A stretch of DNA of 64,000 bases from Desulfosudis oleivorans (GCA_020723325.1 DYJD01000030.1:1-64000); one strand, 5' to 3'; counted from the first letter of the stretch, positions 1-9,312 are shown. Notes: generated from the letters alone by a model not told the origin. Numbers and translations are program-made.

Positions 1-75
1 GGCTCCCGGACTTCAAATCCGGTGTGGGGCGCTAATACCGTCCCGGGTGGGTTCGATTCCCATGCACTTCCGCCA
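1..75 (+). tRNA. selC: tRNA-Sec (UCA anticodon), 5' end outside the window
   Basis: Anticodon stem-loop with CTTCAAA (anticodon TCA) at about 10-16, a long variable arm at about 22-46, a T-arm with GGTTCGATTCC at 50-60, and an encoded CCA at 73-75. A UGA-reading tRNA with a long variable arm ending in CCA is selenocysteine tRNA. The acceptor 5' strand and D-arm lie left of the window. It shows that this organism can read UGA as selenocysteine, which matters when judging in-frame UGA codons elsewhere in the window. tRNA-Sec 3' ends are also known insertion sites, and a damaged toxin-antitoxin pair follows directly. Confidence 0.93.
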
Positions 76-178
76 TATCTCCAAATAAATTAAAAAAGTT
101 AAAAATAATATAACCTTCCATGCCTGGTCCCAAACCTACCTTCAGATTTTTTTCGTGTCAAGACAACCGGCAAAATAA

Positions 179-502
179 TCACTCAACCCCAAATGCCTTA
201 AACGCTGCATTCATCGAGTCTGAATAAAAATTGGTCTGAAATTCGGAGATGATTCCTTGCTGACCGGCTTTGTCCAGCAAGTCCTTATGTGATGAGGAAG
301 ACGTCGCGACAAAAACATTCCGGGCTTTCAATATTCGTTTGATGATATTTTCCATGCCTGAATAACAGTGATGAAGGCTTGCGCCGATGGCTGACAGCTC
401 AACATAGGTCTTCTCCGCACGACCAATGGCTTCACGCATGACATCAAGAGTTTTTTGAATGTGTTCCTTTTCGATGGAGATTTCTTCAGACAGATTGTTC
501 AT
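179..502 (-). pseudogene. HepT-like HEPN toxin, C-terminally truncated
   Basis: Residues 1 to about 75 match the HepT-like ribonuclease-toxin family that begins LSxEIxIEKExI and continues with a helix around LHHCYSGMENIIKRIL. Family members are usually about 150 residues and carry the catalytic RX4-6H motif in their last third. This reading frame stops at about 107 residues with an unrelated tail (FYSDSMNAAFKAFGVE) and has no such motif. The ATG at 502 is preferred over the upstream in-frame start because it begins at the usual family position. The gene overlaps the end of the nucleotidyltransferase gene, the usual antitoxin-toxin arrangement. It was probably cut by a rearrangement next to the tRNA gene and should be inactive as a nuclease. 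Confidence 0.7.
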
Positions 503-764
503 ATATCTTGATCCCATTTTGTTCGATTGTTTCTGTAAAACGTGACTTGTTTGCCAGATTCACCACGTCAACAGGTTTGGAAAGCGAGCGTAATAGCTTG
601 CCGTAAAAGTCAAAGAATACATTCGGCGAAATCCCTCTGACAGCCAGGTCGATATCATTTGCCTCGGACTCTTTTTCAAGGCATGAGCCGAAAAGAAACA
701 ACTCCCGAACATTGAATTTTTTGGCCCAGAAAATAATGATTTGTTTGTCATGGTCACTGATCAT
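486..764 (-). CDS. mntA: MntA-type nucleotidyltransferase antitoxin
   Basis: A 92-residue minimal nucleotidyltransferase. The signature GSCLEKESEANDIDLAV supplies the GS...DxD motif that binds metal and NTP, with nine residues between GS and DxD, one fewer than usual. In characterised MntA/HepT pairs the antitoxin AMPylates the HEPN ribonuclease toxin. The ATG at 764 is chosen because AAGGA lies about 8 nt upstream; the longer frame to 842 has no such site. The gene overlaps the following hepT-like gene by 17 nt, consistent with one transcript. Its partner is truncated, so the pair is probably no longer a working toxin-antitoxin module. Confidence 0.72.
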   Translation of the reverse strand: MISDHDKQIIIFWAKKFNVRELFLFGSCLEKESEANDIDLAVRGISPNVFFDFYGKLLRSLSKPVDVVNLANKSRFTETIEQNGIKIYEQSV

Positions 765-867
765 AATTTTCGTCCTTATTCGCCTGTTGATGTCGCCGGT
801 ATAAATATTTGAAAAATTGGCTTTGTTCATAATTAAAAGCATACATTAATACCATGAAAAATTAAAC

Positions 868-2262
868 TCAATACATGAAATTTAAAGGATGCTTGTTGCG
901 GATTTCATCCAATATCCGGGGTAGCTCCTCCGCCAGATACAGGGGCAGGGACAGAAGCTGATACGTCACCGGCAAGCTGCCGGCCGCCACCTTTGCGGAA
1001 TGGGTGATTTCCTGCATTCCCGGCGGATTGAGATCGAACCGCACGCACAACCCCGCGTTTTTGTTCAGCGCAAACTGTTGCAAGGATTTAAGCGCGCCGC
1101 TTTTTCCGGCCTTGACTTCAATGGGGATGACCTGATTGCCGCTGACGGTTACAAAATCAACTTCCGCATTGGCGGATTTCGCCTCCCGGAGCCAATACAC
1201 CAGCCGGGGTGGTTCCAGTGGATTTAATAAATGCTGGCCCACAAATTGTTCCGCCAGCTTGCCTTCATTGACAAGGACCTGTCCATCCAGCCGCTGCAAG
1301 GCAATCCAGTCCATTCCGGTGAGCCAGGCCGCCATGCCCACGTCCATAAACAGCAATTTATAGACATTCTCATGGATATCCGCCATCAGCGGCACACCGG
1401 AACAAATGCTGTGGAATACCTGATGACAAACCCGCGCCTTGACCAGCAGGTCGATAACGGTCCGTACTTCCCGGGATTTTTCTTCTCTGGATATATTGCT
1501 GTATTTGACTTTATGTCCGATGATCCGGGGAATTTGCCGGAACACGGTTTGCATGAGGGCCAGATCTTTTTGTTTGGCGTATTTGGAAAAATCATCCTGA
1601 TACGTCTCTGAAATGGACCGATGGACAGCCGTGACTTCCGGCAGGGCGTTTTCGGTTACAAATGCGTTCACTGCTTCCGGCATCCCGCCCACGAACAAGT
1701 ATTCCCGCTGGCGTTTGACGAGTTTCTGATGAGCCGAAAGGGGGATGGGCCGGTCCACATGAAACCCGGAAAGATAGGGGGATAATTCAGGTTCCTTTGC
1801 GGTCAGGAATTCCCCGAAGGTCATGGGCCCCAGATGATAGTAATCGATACGGCCCACGGGCATGGAAAAATGAAGGTCCGCCAGGGCGAATTCCAGCAGG
1901 GAACCGGCGGCAATGACCGGCAGATCCGGGATGATTTCATAAAAATACCGGAGCGCCCCAATGGCATGGGGGGTGGCCTGAATTTCATCCAGGAACAGCA
2001 GTGCGTCCGGAGCATGAACGCGCCTGCCTGCCAGGGCGTCCAGCTCCCGCAGGATGATATCCATATCCAGCGACTTGAAAATCTTGTCCAGATACAGATG
2101 CCGCTCCAGATTGATTTCGTTCAATATCAGCCCGTTGTTTTGGGCGAACCGGCGCACCAGGGTGGATTTGCCCACTTGGCGGGCACCCCGGATCACCAGG
2201 GGCTTTCTGCGGTCTTTCCGGTGCCAGGCACTTAAATAATTTTCCGCGGTTCGGTGAAGCAT
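868..2262 (-). CDS. AAA ATPase with DUF4143 domain
   Basis: 464 residues. An N-terminal AAA_14 ATPase has Walker A GARQVGKST at residues 26-34 and Walker B LLFLDEIQ near residue 98. The C-terminal half has the DUF4143 hallmarks (YLFVGGMPEAV, then VDFVTVSGNQVIPIEVKAG, a restriction-endonuclease-like core). The family is very common in anaerobes and archaea, often near toxin-antitoxin loci, and its role is not established. The ATG at 2262 is favoured; 12 further codons are open upstream. It follows, on the same strand, a non-coding stretch holding a palindromic repeat. Nothing suggests damage. Confidence 0.88.
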   Translation of the reverse strand: MLHRTAENYLSAWHRKDRRKPLVIRGARQVGKSTLVRRFAQNNGLILNEINLERHLYLDKIFKSLDMDIILRELDALAGRRVHAPDALLFLDEIQATPHAIGALRYFYEIIPDLPVIAAGSLLEFALADLHFSMPVGRIDYYHLGPMTFGEFLTAKEPELSPYLSGFHVDRPIPLSAHQKLVKRQREYLFVGGMPEAVNAFVTENALPEVTAVHRSISETYQDDFSKYAKQKDLALMQTVFRQIPRIIGHKVKYSNISREEKSREVRTVIDLLVKARVCHQVFHSICSGVPLMADIHENVYKLLFMDVGMAAWLTGMDWIALQRLDGQVLVNEGKLAEQFVGQHLLNPLEPPRLVYWLREAKSANAEVDFVTVSGNQVIPIEVKAGKSGALKSLQQFALNKNAGLCVRFDLNPPGMQEITHSAKVAAGSLPVTYQLLSLPLYLAEELPRILDEIRNKHPLNFMY

Positions 2263-2368
2263 GGTCAAAACATACCATTGTTTTGACCAAAAATTCAATT
2301 AAAAATAGATTTGTTTTTTATTTTTGAGTTTTGATGCATCCGTAAAAAGTCGCAAAATACCTTTTTCC

Positions 2369-2437
2369 GTCATTCCCGCGCAGGCCGTAATCCAGTTTTT
2401 TCGAGTAGTTCTGGACTCCCGCCGACGCGGGAGTGAC
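2369..2437. repeat. Imperfect inverted repeat (REP/MITE-like)
   Basis: Arms of 27 nt at 2369-2395 (GTCATTCCCGCGC...) and 2411-2437 (...GCGGGAGTGAC) are near complementary around a 15-nt loop. The wider non-coding interval 2299-2619 holds this element plus flanking T/A-rich sequence and a 46-codon open frame at 2528-2668 that I do not consider a gene. The GTCATTCCCGCG...CGGGAATGAC theme is typical of palindromic intergenic repeats in many proteobacteria. Confidence 0.75.
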
Positions 2438-2619
2438 AGTGGTTGGGAGTTTTACAAGGCCATCCAGTTTTTGCCCGATAATTTTTTTGCAAGACATCCA
2501 GTAGATCCGTTCGTAATTCATTAGACAAATGAAATGGGTTGCAAAAGATCCGGCAAGGGATTATTTTTCAAAGCTTGACGGATCAATGACGGAAGAATGT
2601 ACAGAACTGCTGGAGAAGA

Positions 2620-3777
2620 ATGGCAAAGCGATCATTAACCATAGTACAAATGCTGCCGGAGCTGGATGAAGGCGGCGTGGAGTGTGAGACCGTGGAATTG
2701 GCCGGCTATTTGGCCGGGATGGGCCACCGCAGCCTGGTAATATCCAAGACTGGGAGAATGGTGCCGTTGCTTTCCTCGGGTGGGAGCATCCACCTCAACT
2801 GGCCCCACATCGGTGAAAAAAGCCCGCGCTGCCTGAAATACCTGCTGCCCCTGCGACGGCTGCTGATGGATTCAAAGGTGGATATTCTCCATCTGCGCTC
2901 GCGCCTGCCAGCCTGGGTAGGTTTGCTGGCCTGGAAAAGCCTGCCTTTGAGAAAGCGGCCCTATCTGGTTACGACCTTTCATGGCTTTTATTCCATCAAT
3001 GCCTATAGCGCCGTCATGACCAAAGGGCAGAGCGTCATCGCCGTGTCCCGCACCATCGCGGAACATATTACCGCGGCCTATGGTCTGCCGGGCGAAAAGA
3101 TCGATATCATTTACGGCGGGTTTGAAGCAGAGCGTTTTCATCCAGAAGCCGTGGAGCCGGAGCGGCTGAACATCCTCCGCAACCAGTGGGGGCTGGATTC
3201 CACGGCCCTGCCCGTCATTCTCCTGCCCGGACGGATCACCCGGCTGAAGGGCCATGAGCTCTTCATCCGCAGCCTTGCGGCCATCCGCGATTTGCCCTGG
3301 ATGGCTGTATGTGCCGGTGATCTTTCGGAGAATCCGGATCTGGCCCAGGAATTGTTACAGCAGGTGGAAGCCCTAGGTCTTACGGAGCGGGTGCGTTTTG
3401 TGGGATATTGCGGGGATATGCCGGCGGCCCTAATGCTGGCCCGGGTGGTGGTATCGGCTTCCACCAAACCCGAATCCTTTGGCCGGATTGCCGTTGAAGC
3501 CCAGGCCATGGGAACGCCGGTGATCGCCACGGCCCACGGCGGCAGCCTGGAAACCGTTTTGGACGGCAAAAGCGGCTGGCTGGTCCTGCCCGGAAATGAT
3601 TCGGCCATGGCCGCGGCCATGGCCGCGGCCGTCAGGGACAAGGGCCTTTGCGAGCGCCTGGGAAGCCAGGGCCGGAACTGGGTGAATCAGCAATTCACCG
3701 CCACAAAAATGTTTGAACAGACCTTGGCGGTTTATCAACGATCCGCCGGCCATACCAACGGGGAGCACGCCGACTGA
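2620..3777 (+). CDS. Glycosyltransferase family 4 (LPS-type)
   Basis: 385 residues, a GT-B fold retaining glycosyltransferase. The N-terminal acceptor domain starts with LTIVQMLPELDEGGVE, the glycine-rich start typical of GT4 enzymes. The C-terminal donor domain has VILLPGRITRLKGHE and the E-x7-E motif in KPESFGRIAVEAQAMG. GGAGAAG lies about 5 nt before the ATG. It is the first gene of a tightly packed run with a second glycosyltransferase, a lipid A-type acyltransferase and a PAP2 phosphatase, so it probably adds a sugar to lipid A/core or a related envelope glycolipid on the cytoplasmic face. Donor and acceptor cannot be read from the sequence. Confidence 0.88.
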   Translation: MAKRSLTIVQMLPELDEGGVECETVELAGYLAGMGHRSLVISKTGRMVPLLSSGGSIHLNWPHIGEKSPRCLKYLLPLRRLLMDSKVDILHLRSRLPAWVGLLAWKSLPLRKRPYLVTTFHGFYSINAYSAVMTKGQSVIAVSRTIAEHITAAYGLPGEKIDIIYGGFEAERFHPEAVEPERLNILRNQWGLDSTALPVILLPGRITRLKGHELFIRSLAAIRDLPWMAVCAGDLSENPDLAQELLQQVEALGLTERVRFVGYCGDMPAALMLARVVVSASTKPESFGRIAVEAQAMGTPVIATAHGGSLETVLDGKSGWLVLPGNDSAMAAAMAAAVRDKGLCERLGSQGRNWVNQQFTATKMFEQTLAVYQRSAGHTNGEHAD

Positions 3778-4847
3778 TGCCGTCTGTCTTATGGTGGGGC
3801 CGTACCGAACGGGACTATTCGCGCAACCGCATCGTTCTCAGCCTGTTTCAGAAACTGGGCTGGGAAATTCATTTTTTTCATCCCTTTTCAAGCCAACTGG
3901 GGCTTTTGGAATCCCTGGTTCGCCGGCCTGCCCGGCCGGACTTGTTATGGTTGCCGTGTTTCCGCCATCGCGATATCCATTCCGCCGCCTTTTGGGCTCA
4001 AAAATGGCATGTCCCCCTGGTCTTGGATCCTTTGATCTCCGCCTATGAAAAAGAGGTCTTTGAACGCAAAAAATGGCCGGCGGATTCCAGACAGGCTGAA
4101 AAACGCCGGCAATGGGAATCCCGTCTTTTTGCCAAAGGCGACATTGTGGTGGCTGATACGGCGGCCCATGGGATTTTTTTCCAGGAGCGCCTGGCGGTGA
4201 ACCCGGAAAAAACCCTGGTGTTACCGGTGGGCGCTGAACCCGGACTTTTCGAGGCCCGGCCTTTGGAAATTGCCGGTCCGCCTTATGAATTGCTTTTTTA
4301 CGGCAGCTTTCTCGAGTTGCACGGTGTGGATGTGATCGTGCAGGCTGCCAAACTCTTGAACCGCAATGATGTTGTCTGGGTCCTCTTGGGCGAGGGCGAC
4401 ATGAAGGCGAAAATCCAGGCCGAGGCCCGCTGCTTTGACAATATCCGTTTTGAATCCTGGATCCCTTATGAGAGCCTGCCTGAACGCATTGCCAGGGCAC
4501 ATATCCTGTTAGGGGTTTTCGGCCCCACGGTTTTGACGGATCTTGTCATTCCCAATAAGATGTTCCAGGCCATGGCCATGGGCCGGCCGGTGATCACCAG
4601 CTTTTCTAAAGCCTATGCCGGCACGCTGGAAGGCAAGGAGGCCATCGGCTGGGTTCCGGGCGGCCAGGCCCAGGCTCTGGCCGACAAGGTCAACGATTGG
4701 CTTAAACATCCGCAGGATCTGAAACAGCGCGGCCGGGAAACCCGGGCACTGTTTGATGCTCATTTCAGCTCGACCCGGATGGAATCGGACTTGAAGCAAA
4801 TCATAAAACAGGCCTTAAAGCACCAAAATTATGCAGACAGTGAATGA
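3777..4847 (+). CDS. Glycosyltransferase (GT-B, family 4-like)
   Basis: 356 residues. The start overlaps the previous stop (TGATG), which implies translational coupling. The N-terminal half is less typical; the C-terminal half has the nucleotide-sugar domain features YELLFYGSFLELHGVD, VWVLLGEGDMKAK and IPNKMFQAMAMGRPVIT. This is the usual GT4 layout, with the second glutamate of E-x7-E not obvious. By position it should act with the preceding enzyme on the same envelope glycolipid. Specificity is unknown. Confidence 0.82.
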   Translation: MPSVLWWGRTERDYSRNRIVLSLFQKLGWEIHFFHPFSSQLGLLESLVRRPARPDLLWLPCFRHRDIHSAAFWAQKWHVPLVLDPLISAYEKEVFERKKWPADSRQAEKRRQWESRLFAKGDIVVADTAAHGIFFQERLAVNPEKTLVLPVGAEPGLFEARPLEIAGPPYELLFYGSFLELHGVDVIVQAAKLLNRNDVVWVLLGEGDMKAKIQAEARCFDNIRFESWIPYESLPERIARAHILLGVFGPTVLTDLVIPNKMFQAMAMGRPVITSFSKAYAGTLEGKEAIGWVPGGQAQALADKVNDWLKHPQDLKQRGRETRALFDAHFSSTRMESDLKQIIKQALKHQNYADSE

Positions 4848-5817
4848 AAATGCCCCCATGAACAGACCCATTGATTGGCAATACCATCTGGTCAAAACGG
4901 CCCTCAAATGCTTTGCAGCCGTCCCCCGCCCCATCCTGGCCGCATTGGCCGTTCCCATCGGGCGGATTTGGTTTGCTTTGGACCGTCGCCACCGCCGCAT
5001 CGCTTATGAAAATATGTGTATCGCCTTTGGCAAGGAAAAGACTCCCAAAGAGATCCAGAGCCTTATTCAGGCCAATTTCATTCAACTGGCTAGATTATTT
5101 TTTGAGATCCCATCTCTCCTGCGGCTCAACCGCGAAAATCTGCACCGCTATGTCACTTTTTCCGGCTTGGCAAATATCAACAAGACCATTTCCGCCGGCA
5201 AGGGCCTGTTGCTGCTCACGGCTCACCTGGGCAACTGGGAGCTGATGGCCCTTTCCTGGGCACTGATCAGCGGAAAAAGCTGCCATGTGATCGCGCGGCC
5301 CCTGGATTATGCCCCCATGAACCGCATCATGAACGAAATCCGCAGCGCCACCGGCAATCGCGTGGTGGATAAGGACGACAGCCAGGCCCTCATCCGCCAG
5401 TTGTTACAGGACAAGGAAGCCATCGGCATTCTGCTGGACCAGAACGCCTCCTGGTATGAAGGCGTCTATGTGCCTTTTTTCGGCAAACTGGCCTGCACCA
5501 ACAAAGGCCTGGCCCTCTTTGCCCTGCGCTATGATACGCCGGTTTTACCGGTATTCAATTATCCCCTGAAGGACGGTCGATACAAAATCGTGATCGAACC
5601 GCCCCTGGACCTGGTCCGCAGCGGCGATGTGGGTGAAGATATCCTGGTGAACACTGAACGCTTTAATCGCGTGATCGAGAAATATGTTAGGATTGCGCCG
5701 GAAAGCTGGTTTTGGGTGCACCGCCGCTGGCGGATCATCGACATTCCCAAGCCGCATCTCAAAAAATACATGGCCGCCAAGGCGCGCTATGAAACCCCAG
5801 GCGGTGATCATTGTTGA
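4831..5817 (+). CDS. LpxL/HtrB-family lipid A acyltransferase
   Basis: 328 residues. It carries the HX4E catalytic motif HLGNWE near residue 133, with downstream LLDQNASWYEGVYVPFFGK and ALRYDTPVLPVF, all typical of the LPLAT lauroyl/myristoyl acyltransferases of lipid A synthesis. An N-terminal hydrophobic segment (PRPILAALAVPIGRIWFAL) would anchor it to the inner membrane. The gene overlaps the previous one by 17 nt if it starts at 4831; the ATG at 4858 (MNRPIDW) is an equally good start. It supports an envelope-lipid role for the whole operon. Confidence 0.87.
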   Translation: MQTVNENAPMNRPIDWQYHLVKTALKCFAAVPRPILAALAVPIGRIWFALDRRHRRIAYENMCIAFGKEKTPKEIQSLIQANFIQLARLFFEIPSLLRLNRENLHRYVTFSGLANINKTISAGKGLLLLTAHLGNWELMALSWALISGKSCHVIARPLDYAPMNRIMNEIRSATGNRVVDKDDSQALIRQLLQDKEAIGILLDQNASWYEGVYVPFFGKLACTNKGLALFALRYDTPVLPVFNYPLKDGRYKIVIEPPLDLVRSGDVGEDILVNTERFNRVIEKYVRIAPESWFWVHRRWRIIDIPKPHLKKYMAAKARYETPGGDHC

Positions 5818-6512
5818 ACGGAAAAACCAAAAGCTGGTTCGGCATCCCCTGGTTTGCCTGGGCCGCATTTTTCATTCTGGCAGCGCTGTTCCGATATTTT
5901 CCCCAAATTGATTTGTGGGTGTCGGGACTGGCCTGTGATTCGGACCCCACCAGGCTTTTTTATTTCAACCATCCCCTTGTTGTTCGACTGATTTATCATT
6001 CCGTGGAGGTTGCCGCCGTTGGAGTTGTGCTGATTTTGTCGGCTTTGCTGGCGGCCGTCCGGCTTTACCAGAGGCCGGTTTGGGGAATGACTGGTAAAAG
6101 TCTTTTCTATCTTTTGCTAGTGCTGGCCCTTGGTCCCGGACTGTTGGTGAATGCTGTCAGCAAGAATCTTTCCGGCCGGGCCCGGCCGGCCCATATCGAG
6201 CAATTCGGCGGCAAGCTGAAATTTTCTCCGGCTTTTGTCCTGTCCGATCAATGTCCGGGCAATTGTGCGTTTGTCAGCGGCCATGCGGCCTTGGCCTTTT
6301 ATTTCATTGCCTTTGCCATGGTCTGCCCGCACCACCGTAAAAAAATTTTCATTGCCACGCTTGCCTACGGTACGCTTGTGGGCGCTGGGCGCATTTATCA
6401 AGGCGGCCATTTCCTGAGCGACGTTGTCTTTGCCTTTTTCTTTGTCTATTTCACCGCCCGCCTGGTTTTTCATGCAATGTATGCCCGCGGCCGCGCAACG
6501 TCTACGGGATAG
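5811..6512 (+). CDS. PAP2-family membrane phosphatase
   Basis: About 233 residues with five to six hydrophobic segments. All three phosphatidic-acid phosphatase type 2 motifs are present: KNLSGRARP (K-x6-RP), VSGHAA (normally PSGH) and GRIYQGGHFLSD (R-x5-H-x3-D). The start is probably TTG at 5811 or 5814, overlapping the acyltransferase stop. As the last gene of the envelope operon it may be a lipid A phosphatase or an undecaprenyl-pyrophosphate phosphatase; sequence alone does not separate these. It converges on the START gene with an 11-nt overlap of the two 3' ends. Confidence 0.86.
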   Translation: MLNGKTKSWFGIPWFAWAAFFILAALFRYFPQIDLWVSGLACDSDPTRLFYFNHPLVVRLIYHSVEVAAVGVVLILSALLAAVRLYQRPVWGMTGKSLFYLLLVLALGPGLLVNAVSKNLSGRARPAHIEQFGGKLKFSPAFVLSDQCPGNCAFVSGHAALAFYFIAFAMVCPHHRKKIFIATLAYGTLVGAGRIYQGGHFLSDVVFAFFFVYFTARLVFHAMYARGRATSTG

Positions 6513-7269
6513 TTACGGCATAGTTGCGTGAATATGCCGCGCCGGGATTGTCCGGCTGCATTAGTTGCTGAAACTCATCGCGGCACAGCAGGATGCGGTT
6601 GTATCTTGAAAAACGGGTAAGTTCCCTGAAATTGGCAATGGAGGTGGACAGCATTGATTCTACAAGCAAATCGGCCAGGGACGGTTTGATCTTGCCGCCC
6701 AGATCAAACCGATTGGCAATGGTAAGACTGGTTTCGAACGGCTTGTTCTTCTCCAGGATGATGCTCAATTCCCCATCGGTGATGCGGATATTGGCTCCGG
6801 CCACCGGGTAGGGATAGTTCTTCAGCGCTTCCGCCCGGATGCGGATCTGATTTCGTTCCGGATCAACACTTGTTGTGAAAGCCAAAATGATTTCACGGTT
6901 GCACAGCGGCCAGGGCATGTCCATTTCCATATAAGCGATGCAAGCCTTGGCGTGGTTGCCTTCCAGCAGCACGACCTTGCTGCAATCGCGCAGCCAGCGT
7001 GAATAAAAGGAAACATCCATCAGGATGGAACCGATCACCTCAATCGGCTGGTGAATATTGGCGCGGGCTTCCAAAACTTTTTGCCCAGGAAGTTTGACCG
7101 CCTTTTGGATAATGACCAGATCCTCCCTATTTTGGACATTTTTGAAGTCCTGATCCGCCCAAGCCAGGATGGGAAACAGCAACACCCAGAGGAGTTGACC
7201 AAGTACATTCCGCCGGGCAGACAGATTCCCCCGGCCCCTTCCGATCATTGATATAAAACGTGCACGCAT
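6502..7269 (-). CDS. Exported START-domain (SRPBCC) protein
   Basis: 255 residues. The start at 7269 is fixed by GGAGGT about 6 nt upstream; an in-frame extension to 7338 lacks a ribosome site. A hydrophobic segment LLWVLLFPILAWA followed by D suggests a signal peptide cut near residue 38. The mature part resembles START lipid-binding proteins (MDVSFYSRWLRDC, MPWPLCNREIILAF, ITDGELSIILEKN). A lipid or hydrophobic-ligand role in the periplasm is inferred. It faces an operator-like palindrome in its promoter region. Confidence 0.75.
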   Translation of the reverse strand: MRARFISMIGRGRGNLSARRNVLGQLLWVLLFPILAWADQDFKNVQNREDLVIIQKAVKLPGQKVLEARANIHQPIEVIGSILMDVSFYSRWLRDCSKVVLLEGNHAKACIAYMEMDMPWPLCNREIILAFTTSVDPERNQIRIRAEALKNYPYPVAGANIRITDGELSIILEKNKPFETSLTIANRFDLGGKIKPSLADLLVESMLSTSIANFRELTRFSRYNRILLCRDEFQQLMQPDNPGAAYSRNYAVTIP

Positions 7270-7327
7270 GCAATTACCTCCAAGAAATCCGCTCATGATC
7301 ATTAGCAGAGCAGGCAAAATTCGGCCG

Positions 7328-7349
7328 TTATAAAACATACGTTTTATAA
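7328..7349. promoter_or_regulatory. Perfect palindrome, candidate operator
   Basis: TTATAAAAC - ATAC - GTTTTATAA: two exactly complementary 9-nt arms around a 4-nt spacer, 59 nt upstream of the START-protein ATG. A related half-site (AACATGCGTTTTAT) follows at 7362-7375, in direct repeat with AACATACGTTTTAT. Size and symmetry fit a TetR-family operator. No regulator gene is adjacent. Confidence 0.5.
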
Positions 7350-7458
7350 CTATAGTTACATAACATGCGTTTTATATTCCGTCAAGTAAAATTCAAATAT
7401 GGATTATTGCCTGAATTTTTACGGAAAATAATAAAAGCTGGAGCCAATCTCAGCCTGT

Positions 7459-9312
7459 TTAATTCTGTTCCAGGAGATGCAGCCGACCGGTTTTCTGAAA
7501 TTCGGTCTTCATTTCCTGAAAGGCTTCCATGGTCAGGGGGAGATAGGTGGAATCCCCCCTGCGCCTGAAATAGACCTGCATGTCCGGATGTTTTTCCAGG
7601 TAAAAATGCTGTTGTTTTAGGGGTCTGATTAAAATCTTATGGGTCTGGGTCACGGGAAATTCATCCAGAATGCGGATGTAATCCGGCATCCATTTGGGGT
7701 CCATACCGCCTTCCTGCTGCTGTTGCCTGAACCAGTCAAAGGCCTTTTGGGGTTCAAAGGTGAGGTCTTGCGCCAACTGAAGCGCCACCATGACTTTTTC
7801 ATCCGCCACCGCACAGGGCACGCCAAAAGCAGCGCTCTGCTCCACACCGGGAAATTTAAGGGCTGTGTAAGCCACATTTTCAGCGGAAAAATTTTCACCG
7901 TCCTTGCGGATCCAGTCATCGGTGCGGCCGTTGAAAAACAGAAAACGCTTGCCGTTGATGATGCGGATATGGCCGAGATCGCCGGAGCGGTAATAACCAC
8001 CCTGGAATTTTTTCTCTGTGGCCTTTTTGTTTTCAAAATAGCCGTCGAAAAAAATGTTGTCGGCCTTCATTTTCCGGGCGATTTCACCCACTGCCGCGCT
8101 GTAGTTCAATAGATTGCCGGCCTCATCGGCTATTCCGGCAGGACAGATTTCATTCTTTTCGTTCAGTATCACGATTTTTTTGGAAGTAAGGCGCCCCACG
8201 CTTTCAGGCGGGTCCCCGGGCTTCACCACGGTAGTGATGGGTGCTTCGGTGGAACCATACAATTCATAAATATGCTCCATGCCCAAATATTGCTCTAGTT
8301 TGCGGCGATCCACCGGCGGCGCGCCGTTGCCATGGGCAATGCGGAAACGGTTGCGGGGATGATGCGCCAGGGCCGAAATCACGGCTGTTTCACCACCGTA
8401 TTTATTCTCCAAGGCTGATAAAATATAATGGATGGGCTGCCCCACGTAATTCATGTACGAGACGCCGGAGGTCAGGATGTCTTCTTCAAAGGCGCTGGCG
8501 CTGAACTTCCTTTTAAGCAAAAAACTGCCGCCGGCAACCAGAATGGGCATGATGCCGAGGAGAATGGAGTTGGAATGAAACAGGGGCATGCAGATATAGC
8601 CGCGGTCGCTGGATTTCAAGCCGATGCGCCTCCGGGTCAGAAGGCCGGCGCCGATGCACTTGGCATGGGAGCAAGGCACACCTTTGGGCAAGCCGGTGGT
8701 TCCGGATGTATAGATGACGATCAAGGGACTGAAATTGTCAATGGTTGGTTTGATTCGGCCGGATATTTGCCGGTCAAGCTCCGGCAAGGACGCGGCCATG
8801 GGGGTAAACGTGCTTTCATCTTCCCCGGGCCGCCCCCCCACCATGAATATGCGCTCTTTCTCAAGGGTGCTGAGTTCCGGCAGGATTCGAAGGATCTCCT
8901 TTGAATGAGGCGAGCCGGTCATCAGAATGGCGGCCCCGGACTGGTTGATGATTTTAACCAAGGTATCGCCCCGGAAACCGGTATTGAATCCAAAAAGCAC
9001 CGACCCGCTCATGGCTGCGCCGAAAAACGCGAAGACGAATTCCGGTGTATTTTCCTGATAAAGGCCCACGGCCAGGGCCTGTTCAGGCGGTATGCGGCCG
9101 GCCGCTGCAAGCTCCTTTCGAATGGTTGTGAACAGCTCAGCATAGCGCCGGGCCTGATAAAAGGTTTCCCCATAGGTATATTGCCGGCCTTCAAATATAA
9201 AAAAAACATGTTTGCGACGGAAAGGGGAACGGGCCAGCATGCTGAACATGGAACCCACATGAAGAAAGCCGAGGGCTTTTCGAAGCAAGTTTTTGGCATT
9301 GATGGACGGCAT
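7459..9312 (-). CDS. Long/very-long-chain acyl-CoA synthetase (FATP-like)
   Basis: 617 residues of the AMP-forming adenylate superfamily. The P-loop YTSGTTGLPK is at residues 201-210, then ELYGSTEAPI (A5), YRSGDLGHIRI and the hinge FFNGRTDDWIRKDGENFSAENV, which is closest to the fatty-acid-transport-protein/very-long-chain branch rather than classic FadD. It activates a fatty or related acid to its CoA thioester using ATP. AGGAG lies about 9 nt upstream of the ATG. The promoter region holds an ACCGAACGGT palindrome. It is a single-gene unit in the same direction as the START gene, which may be functionally linked through lipid handling. Confidence 0.88.
   Translation of the reverse strand: MPSINAKNLLRKALGFLHVGSMFSMLARSPFRRKHVFFIFEGRQYTYGETFYQARRYAELFTTIRKELAAAGRIPPEQALAVGLYQENTPEFVFAFFGAAMSGSVLFGFNTGFRGDTLVKIINQSGAAILMTGSPHSKEILRILPELSTLEKERIFMVGGRPGEDESTFTPMAASLPELDRQISGRIKPTIDNFSPLIVIYTSGTTGLPKGVPCSHAKCIGAGLLTRRRIGLKSSDRGYICMPLFHSNSILLGIMPILVAGGSFLLKRKFSASAFEEDILTSGVSYMNYVGQPIHYILSALENKYGGETAVISALAHHPRNRFRIAHGNGAPPVDRRKLEQYLGMEHIYELYGSTEAPITTVVKPGDPPESVGRLTSKKIVILNEKNEICPAGIADEAGNLLNYSAAVGEIARKMKADNIFFDGYFENKKATEKKFQGGYYRSGDLGHIRIINGKRFLFFNGRTDDWIRKDGENFSAENVAYTALKFPGVEQSAAFGVPCAVADEKVMVALQLAQDLTFEPQKAFDWFRQQQQEGGMDPKWMPDYIRILDEFPVTQTHKILIRPLKQQHFYLEKHPDMQVYFRRRGDSTYLPLTMEAFQEMKTEFQKTGRLHLLEQN

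Noticed and set aside
2528-2668. 46-codon frame overlapping the first glycosyltransferase start
   Set aside because: Weak start and no recognisable product; at most a decayed gene end.
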